A stretch of DNA of 9,599 nucleotides from positions 1 through 9,599 of the forward strand of contig JAIXQV010000004.1 in NCBI GenBank assembly GCA_027485535.1. The letters are read 5' to 3'. The translations under genes were made by a program, and so were the position numbers. Of this stretch, positions 5,957 through 9,599 are shown piece after piece. Source of the DNA: Oxalobacteraceae bacterium. Lineage in GTDB: Bacteria; Pseudomonadota; Gammaproteobacteria; Burkholderiales; Burkholderiaceae_D. The notes beneath the pieces were generated by a model. That model did no database searches. It saw only the letters and a program-made list of their open reading frames with translations, and was not told where the DNA came from. Each line of letters opens with the position of its first letter. Within the stretch, counting starts at the first letter, position 1.

Positions 5957-7011
5957 CACGCGGCAGCAACATCAATACCAGCGCGTGCCAATAGTTCTGA
6001 CATATCGGCCGGCAGCGCTGCCGTCCATTCGCAGCTTTCGCGACGGTTCGCAGGATGTTGCAGCGCTAGTCGTTCGGCATGCAAAGCCTGACGGGGAAAT
6101 ACCCCGACCAGATGCTGTTTGCCATAAACGGCATCACCTACCAATGGAAACCCAATCGACTGCAAGTGCACGCGAATTTGATGGGTGCGGCCGGTTTCCA
6201 ACTTGCAGCGGAGCAGCGCCACCGCTTTGCCATCGAGCACACCGTTAGCTACGCGTGAGTAGTGCGTCACTGCGGATTTGGCGAGCAGCGATTTACTCAC
6301 CGCCATACGGGTTCGATCACGCGGATGGCGTCCGATGGCCGCCTCAATTCGTCCACTCGAAATAGGTTGACCCCACACCAGCGCAAGATACTCGCGCCCC
6401 ATGCTGCGTTCCTGTAGCTGTCGGACCAAGTGCGTTTGCGCTGACAAGGTTTTTGCGACCACCAGCAAGCCACTAGTGTCTTTATCAAGCCGGTGCACAA
6501 TGCCTGCGCGCGGCACACCCGCCAGCTGCGGCCACCGATGTAACAAACCATTCAGCAAGGTACCCTGCCAATTACCGGCGGCCGGGTGGACCACCAAGCC
6601 AACCGGCTTGTTGATCACCACAATCGATTCATCCTCGTGCAGCACCTCCAGAGCCATGGGCTCGGGCTGGAAGGCAAAGTCGCTATTGGAGGGTTGTGGT
6701 TGTAGTGTGATCAGCTCATCGCCCAGCATGCCCGATTTTGCTTTCGCTACTTTGCCATCGACCAGCACATGGCCGCTGTCAATCCATTGCTGCAAGCGGG
6801 CGCGTGAGTACTGCGGCAGACGCGACGACAATACTTTATCGAGACGCACGCCACAGCTGCTGGCATCGAGTTTCAGCGAAATAGGTGCAAGATCATCAAC
6901 GCCAGCGCTAAACTCATCGGCGTCTTCGGCGTCGTCAAGCGCATCCGCTGAATCTGGCGAGATGAGATCGGGTTCTTGCCCGGCAAAGACCGGCTTGGTG
7001 GGGGTGTTCAT
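5956..7011 (-). CDS. rluD: 23S rRNA pseudouridine synthase RluD
   Basis: Makes the three pseudouridines in helix 69 of 23S rRNA (positions 1911, 1915 and 1917 in E. coli numbering), important for ribosome assembly. 351 residues, about 25 longer than E. coli RluD. Seen: an acidic N-terminal extension (about 13-40) without predicted fold; an S4 RNA-binding domain (about 53-105) with RLDKVLSSRLPQYSRARLQQWI; then the RsuA/RluA catalytic domain with NKPVGLVVHP (134-143), the catalytic aspartate D176 in HRLDKDTSGLL, and the GRTHQIRVHL motif. RluC is the main alternative, but pairing with pgeF and opposite orientation to bamD is the usual rluD context. ATG 7011 is the only start that keeps the S4 domain. 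It has no Shine-Dalgarno and lies five bases from a TATAAT that serves the opposite strand. Its stop overlaps the pgeF start. Confidence 0.94.
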   Translation of the reverse strand: MNTPTKPVFAGQEPDLISPDSADALDDAEDADEFSAGVDDLAPISLKLDASSCGVRLDKVLSSRLPQYSRARLQQWIDSGHVLVDGKVAKAKSGMLGDELITLQPQPSNSDFAFQPEPMALEVLHEDESIVVINKPVGLVVHPAAGNWQGTLLNGLLHRWPQLAGVPRAGIVHRLDKDTSGLLVVAKTLSAQTHLVRQLQERSMGREYLALVWGQPISSGRIEAAIGRHPRDRTRMAVSKSLLAKSAVTHYSRVANGVLDGKAVALLRCKLETGRTHQIRVHLQSIGFPLVGDAVYGKQHLVGVFPRQALHAERLALQHPANRRESCEWTAALPADMSELLARAGIDVAAA

Positions 7012-7021
7012 CGGCTATAAT
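6995..7021 (+). promoter_or_regulatory. Candidate bamD promoter overlapping the rluD start
   Basis: A perfect TATAAT at 7016-7021 lies 36 bp before the bamD ATG. The best -35 match is TTGGTG (6995-7000) with a short 15-bp spacer, so the promoter is supported mainly by its -10. The -35 falls inside the first codons of rluD, and the -10 is five bases from the rluD start on the other strand. Confidence 0.45.
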
Positions 7022-7057
7022 CGTGGCTCTTTTTTCGATCTGCCACCGACTTCCTCC

Positions 7058-7852
7058 ATGCTGAAGCATCTCTTGAGACTTACTCTGATGGCCTGCGCGC
7101 TGGCACTTGCTGCCTGCGGTTCGCTGGGAGAAAAACCGGATGAGACCAAGAACTGGTCGGCGGACAAATTATACGCCGAGGCTGCGGACGAGCTTAAAAA
7201 CAGCAACTACGAAAAGTCCATCAAACTCTTCGAGAAACTCGAGTCGCGCTACCCCTTCGGCTCATATGCGCAGCGGGCGCAAATGCAGATCGCTTATGCT
7301 TATTACAAGCAAAACGAACAAGCACAATGTCTGGCAGCGATTGACCGCTTCATCCGGCTGCACCCGAACCATCCCAACGTTGATTACATGTACTACCTGC
7401 GTGGGCTGGCCAATTTCAAAGATAAAAAAGGCTTGTTCGATTTTATCAGCGAGCAAGACCCCACCGAGCGCGACCCCAAGGCTGTACGGGCTGCCTTTGA
7501 CGCCTTCAAACAGCTGATTGACCGCTACCCAAATAGCCAGTACGCCAGTGACGCACGCGATCGACTGAACTACCTGGTAGGTGCAATGGCTAGGTACGAG
7601 GTACACGTCGCCAACTACTACTACCGCCGTGGCGCCTTTGTCGCGGCAGCAAACCGCGCTCAAAATGTCGTTCGTGATTACCCCGGATCAGAAGCCGCTA
7701 AAAGTGCGCTGCGTATACAGATGCTCTCGTATGACGCGCTGGGCATGAAAGAACTGCGCGACGATACCGAGCGCGTCTATCAACTGAACTTCCCGCAAGC
7801 CGATGCTGCTGACATCGCCAGCGGCAAAAAGCCCTGGTGGAAGGTTTGGTAA
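7058..7852 (+). CDS. bamD: Outer membrane assembly lipoprotein BamD (ComL)
   Basis: An essential lipoprotein of the BAM complex, anchored in the inner leaflet of the outer membrane, where it helps BamA fold beta-barrel proteins. 264 residues, close to neisserial ComL. Seen: a lipoprotein signal peptide (1-19) with basic residues near the N-terminus, a hydrophobic core, and the lipobox LAAC with C20 as lipidation site. The mature protein consists of TPR-like helical repeats from about residue 35, including KLYAEAADELKNSNY, KLESRYPFGSYAQRAQMQIAY and DRYPNSQYASDARDRL. The C-terminus is GKKPWWKVW. ATG 7058 is chosen because it gives a correct lipoprotein signal; the frame stays open to 6401 but that upstream part is antisense to rluD. 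No clear Shine-Dalgarno precedes it. It converges on yaaA with a 10-bp gap and no obvious terminator. Confidence 0.96.
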   Translation: MLKHLLRLTLMACALALAACGSLGEKPDETKNWSADKLYAEAADELKNSNYEKSIKLFEKLESRYPFGSYAQRAQMQIAYAYYKQNEQAQCLAAIDRFIRLHPNHPNVDYMYYLRGLANFKDKKGLFDFISEQDPTERDPKAVRAAFDAFKQLIDRYPNSQYASDARDRLNYLVGAMARYEVHVANYYYRRGAFVAAANRAQNVVRDYPGSEAAKSALRIQMLSYDALGMKELRDDTERVYQLNFPQADAADIASGKKPWWKVW

Positions 7853-7862
7853 GCGCGATTTT

Positions 7863-8636
7863 TTAAGTAGCGCGCCGACGGAAAATCCAACGCGCTTCAT
7901 TAGATGCCTTCGCATCAAAGCTGTAACCCTCGCTATCAAAGTCTTTCAGCTGCTCGGGCTTAGTGAGCTTATGCTCAATCGCATAGCGCGCCATTAAACC
8001 CCGCGCGCGCTTGGCAAAAAACGACACAATCTTGTAACCGCCGCCCTTCCACTCCTCGAACACCGGGGTAATCACCGGGCGATCCAGCTTCGCAGGCTTG
8101 ACAGATTTGAAGTATTCCTCAGACGCCAGATTCACCAGCGCCTCTGCCTTCGCCACCGTCAACGAGTCGTTCAATGCCTCAGTGATCTGGTCTCCCCAGA
8201 AAGCGTATAAATCTTTGCCGCGCTTAGTCGCCAGACGTGTCCCCATCTCCAACCGATAGGGCTGCATCAGATCCAGCGGACGCAGCAGACCATACAAACC
8301 AGACAGAATGCGCAAATGCTTCTGCGCCCAATCGAGTTGTCGCGCACTCAAGCTTCGCGCATCCAGCCCTTCATAAACATCCCCATCGAAGGCAAGCATC
8401 GCCGGGCGTGAATTATCTTGCGTGAATTTTTTCGACCAACTGGCGTAACGAGCTACATTTAATTGCGCGAGACTATCGGAGATACTCATCAGACTTCCGA
8501 TTTGCGCTGGCGGCATGGTGCGTAGCGTTGAGATCAATTCAGCCGAGCGCGCGATAAAATCCGGCTCAGTGGTCTTATTGACCTTGATCGGCGACTCGAA
8601 GTCGAGCGTTTTTGCGGGTGAGAGAACAATCAACAT
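7863..8636 (-). CDS. yaaA: Peroxide stress protein YaaA (DUF328/UPF0246)
   Basis: In E. coli YaaA lowers intracellular free iron during hydrogen peroxide stress and so limits Fenton damage to DNA; structural work ties the family to DNA binding. 257 residues against 258 in E. coli. Seen: the family N-terminus MLIVLSPAKTLDF (1-13), the central LAFDGDVYEGLDA (81-93) and ILSGLYGLLRPLDLMQPYRLEM (110-131, cited here only as a position marker for the core), FWGDQIT (146-152), VNLASEEYFK (168-177), and the C-terminal FFAKRARGLMARY (206-218) with FDSEGYSFD. Start ATG 8636 gives the exact family N-terminus; no strong ribosome-binding site is visible. It converges with bamD and diverges from the PIN gene across 114 bp that contain an 18-bp palindrome. 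No OxyR-type site was recognised there. Confidence 0.95.
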   Translation of the reverse strand: MLIVLSPAKTLDFESPIKVNKTTEPDFIARSAELISTLRTMPPAQIGSLMSISDSLAQLNVARYASWSKKFTQDNSRPAMLAFDGDVYEGLDARSLSARQLDWAQKHLRILSGLYGLLRPLDLMQPYRLEMGTRLATKRGKDLYAFWGDQITEALNDSLTVAKAEALVNLASEEYFKSVKPAKLDRPVITPVFEEWKGGGYKIVSFFAKRARGLMARYAIEHKLTKPEQLKDFDSEGYSFDAKASNEARWIFRRRAT

Positions 8637-8690
8637 AAGCGGTGCGCAGCATCTAATTCAAGTGTACGGAAAACATCGATCCGAAACGAC

Positions 8691-8708
8691 TTCGGTATCG
8701 ATACCGAA
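8691..8708. promoter_or_regulatory. Perfect 18-bp palindrome between yaaA and the PIN gene
   Basis: TTCGGTATCGATACCGAA is its own reverse complement. Partial copies flank it: ATCGAT-CCGAAA at 8675-8686 and GATACCGAAA at 8753-8762, the latter starting within the PIN start codon. The plus strand continues in A and the minus-strand reading has no U-run after it, so it is not a terminator. It resembles an operator for a dimeric regulator serving one or both divergent genes; the regulator is unknown. Confidence 0.6.
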
Positions 8709-8750
8709 AAAAACCGTGGTTAATAAAGGCGTCGCAAGATAATCAGACGA

Positions 8751-9215
8751 ATGATACCGAAATCACCCGCCCGCCTGGTTCTCGACACCAATGTCTGCCT
8801 CGACCTGTTCGTCTATCGCGATCAGCGCTGGCAGCGGCTCTTGCATTCCATGGAAAATGGTGAAGTCGCCTGCGTAACACGCGAAGACTGCCGCACCGAG
8901 TGGACGCTCGTCCTGGAATACTCGCGCTTTGCGCTGGATGATCGCGCAAAGCAATCCGCACTCGACGAATTCGACCGGCTAATTCTGATGACCGACACCC
9001 ATCAGCCTTCTGAAATGACACTACCCGTCTGCAAAGACCGGGATGATCAGAAATTCCTCGAGCTGGCCGCCACCAGTGGCGCCCACTATCTGGTATCGAA
9101 AGACAAAGCACTGCTTAAACTAGCGCGTCGCGTTCGCAAACTCGGCTTGTTTGAGATCACCACGCCGGAGCAGTGGATCGCGCGCTATGAGAATGACACT
9201 GGCTTGATTGCTTAG
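8751..9215 (+). CDS. PIN-domain ribonuclease-like protein (COG1569-type, possible toxin)
   Basis: 154 residues, essentially one PIN domain, a Mg/Mn-dependent single-strand RNase fold used by VapC-like toxins. Seen: LVLDTNVCLDLF (9-20) with the first acidic residue D12; an acidic residue near 45-50 in TREDCRTEWTLVL (E45 or E50); CKDRDDQKFLELA (94-106) with D98/D99; and LVSKDKALL (114-122) with D118. All expected metal-binding positions are filled, so it is probably catalytically competent. The spacing matches the TIGR00305/COG1569 group annotated as toxin components; these are often solitary. No antitoxin gene is next to it: yaaA diverges upstream and a glutathione transferase converges downstream. 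ATG 8751 has no Shine-Dalgarno, while GATAAT lies at 8738-8743, which would give a very short or absent leader. Its cellular RNA target cannot be inferred. Confidence 0.85.
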   Translation: MIPKSPARLVLDTNVCLDLFVYRDQRWQRLLHSMENGEVACVTREDCRTEWTLVLEYSRFALDDRAKQSALDEFDRLILMTDTHQPSEMTLPVCKDRDDQKFLELAATSGAHYLVSKDKALLKLARRVRKLGLFEITTPEQWIARYENDTGLIA

Positions 9216-9270
9216 GCTAATAGGCCATCCAATATCGCGCGCTAAGCGAATACATCTTGTACAACGCACA

Positions 9271-9599
9271 TCACCCCTTAAGCGATGCGCGCCACTCACG
9301 CATAAGCTCGGTGTTTTCTTTTCGGTCGGCATTCACCTGCTGCACGCTGGGTCGCTCAGCTAGCCGCTTTAAATACTCTTTTAGCGGATAATCTGCCAGC
9401 ACATCTTCGCCGTAGATTGCCTTAGTGGTCATTGAGATTATCGGGAGATGAACCGCAGCGGCGCAATCCGCCAAGCCAAATTCGCTCCCCGCGATATACG
9501 GATCGAAGCTGACTAACTGCTCAAGTGCCTTCGCACTACGTTTGAGTTGTTTGTGGGCCAGCGCTTTGCGTTCATCACTTGCTTTGCCGCCGAAAAATG
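9271..9599 (-). CDS. Glutathione S-transferase C-terminal domain (5' end beyond window)
   Basis: The last 108 codons of a glutathione S-transferase-like protein are visible; the thioredoxin-fold N-terminal domain with the glutathione site lies off the right edge. Seen: an all-helical GST_C region with DPYIAGSEFGLADCAAAVHLP, where the GLADC segment corresponds to the N-capping box of helix 6 (usually S/T-x-A-D), and a terminal helix with YLKRLAERPSVQQV, the usual end of bacterial cytosolic GSTs. The reading frame continues to the window edge without a stop; a TTG at 9474 is an internal codon, not a start. The stop is TGA at 9271. It converges with the PIN gene across 55 bp with no clear terminator. 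Substrate and subclass cannot be told from this part. Confidence 0.87.
   Translation of the reverse strand, partial: FFGGKASDERKALAHKQLKRSAKALEQLVSFDPYIAGSEFGLADCAAAVHLPIISMTTKAIYGEDVLADYPLKEYLKRLAERPSVQQVNADRKENTELMREWRASLKG

Noticed and set aside
6401..7057. Long open frame upstream of and in phase with bamD
   Set aside because: It is antisense to rluD, and the lipoprotein signal begins precisely at ATG 7058; an extended N-terminus would bury the signal peptide.
7853..7881. GCGCG and CGCGC around a T-run between bamD and yaaA as a bidirectional terminator
   Set aside because: The T-run lies between the arms rather than after them, so the geometry is wrong for an intrinsic terminator on either strand.
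8515..8742. 75-codon plus-strand frame ending just before the PIN gene, as a possible antitoxin
   Set aside because: Two thirds is antisense to the yaaA start and the rest has no DNA-binding or antitoxin-like features; only its last 26 codons are kept as a weak possibility in the PIN finding.
9271..9474. A separate 67-residue gene at the right end
   Set aside because: The same frame continues without a stop to the window edge as glutathione S-transferase, and the apparent start is an internal TTG leucine codon.

Overview
The window looks like ordinary chromosome of a PHA-accumulating betaproteobacterium, most likely Burkholderiales. This rests on protein character (class I PHA synthase with a PhaR regulator, a BamD/ComL lipoprotein of neisserial length, a Burkholderiales-type MetC and PgeF) and on a gene order I recall from Oxalobacteraceae-like genomes: rluD-pgeF-phaC-phaR-rimO-metC with bamD divergent. 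The family-level placement is inference. No rRNA, tRNA, CRISPR array, prophage or insertion sequence was seen.

Layout. Most genes lie on the minus strand and are read from right to left. From the left edge these are a 3'-truncated metC (cystathionine beta-lyase), rimO (ribosomal protein S12 methylthiotransferase), phaR (PHA regulator) and phaC (class I PHA synthase). A small plus-strand membrane-protein gene starts divergently from phaC. Next come the overlapping minus-strand pair rluD-pgeF, the divergent plus-strand bamD, minus-strand yaaA, a plus-strand PIN-domain gene, and a minus-strand glutathione S-transferase gene that runs off the right edge.

How the genes relate. phaC and phaR form a storage-polymer module: PhaC polymerises hydroxyacyl-CoA into granules, and PhaR is a regulator expected to sense polymer and repress granule genes and itself. 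phaA and phaB are not between them. phaR has its own candidate promoter (a perfect TATAAT) flanked by two TGC-N3-GCA motifs, one of them centred in a 9-bp inverted repeat. A clear intrinsic terminator follows phaR and overlaps the upstream start of the rimO reading frame, so rimO must start at the internal ATG at 2154. rluD and pgeF are translationally coupled through a one-base stop/start overlap. rluD and bamD diverge from a 46-bp gap in which promoter elements overlap the rluD start.

The most interesting non-coding structure is fine-scale: a 15-bp tandem repeat that begins at the rimO stop codon, a 12-bp in-frame tandem duplication inside metC, an A8 tract at the metC start next to an out-of-frame ATG, the nested dyads at phaR, and an 18-bp perfect palindrome between yaaA and the PIN gene. 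I see no convincing large undescribed system. The small membrane protein next to phaC and the apparently antitoxin-less PIN gene are the least explained genes. No gene-free stretch exceeds about 250 bp.
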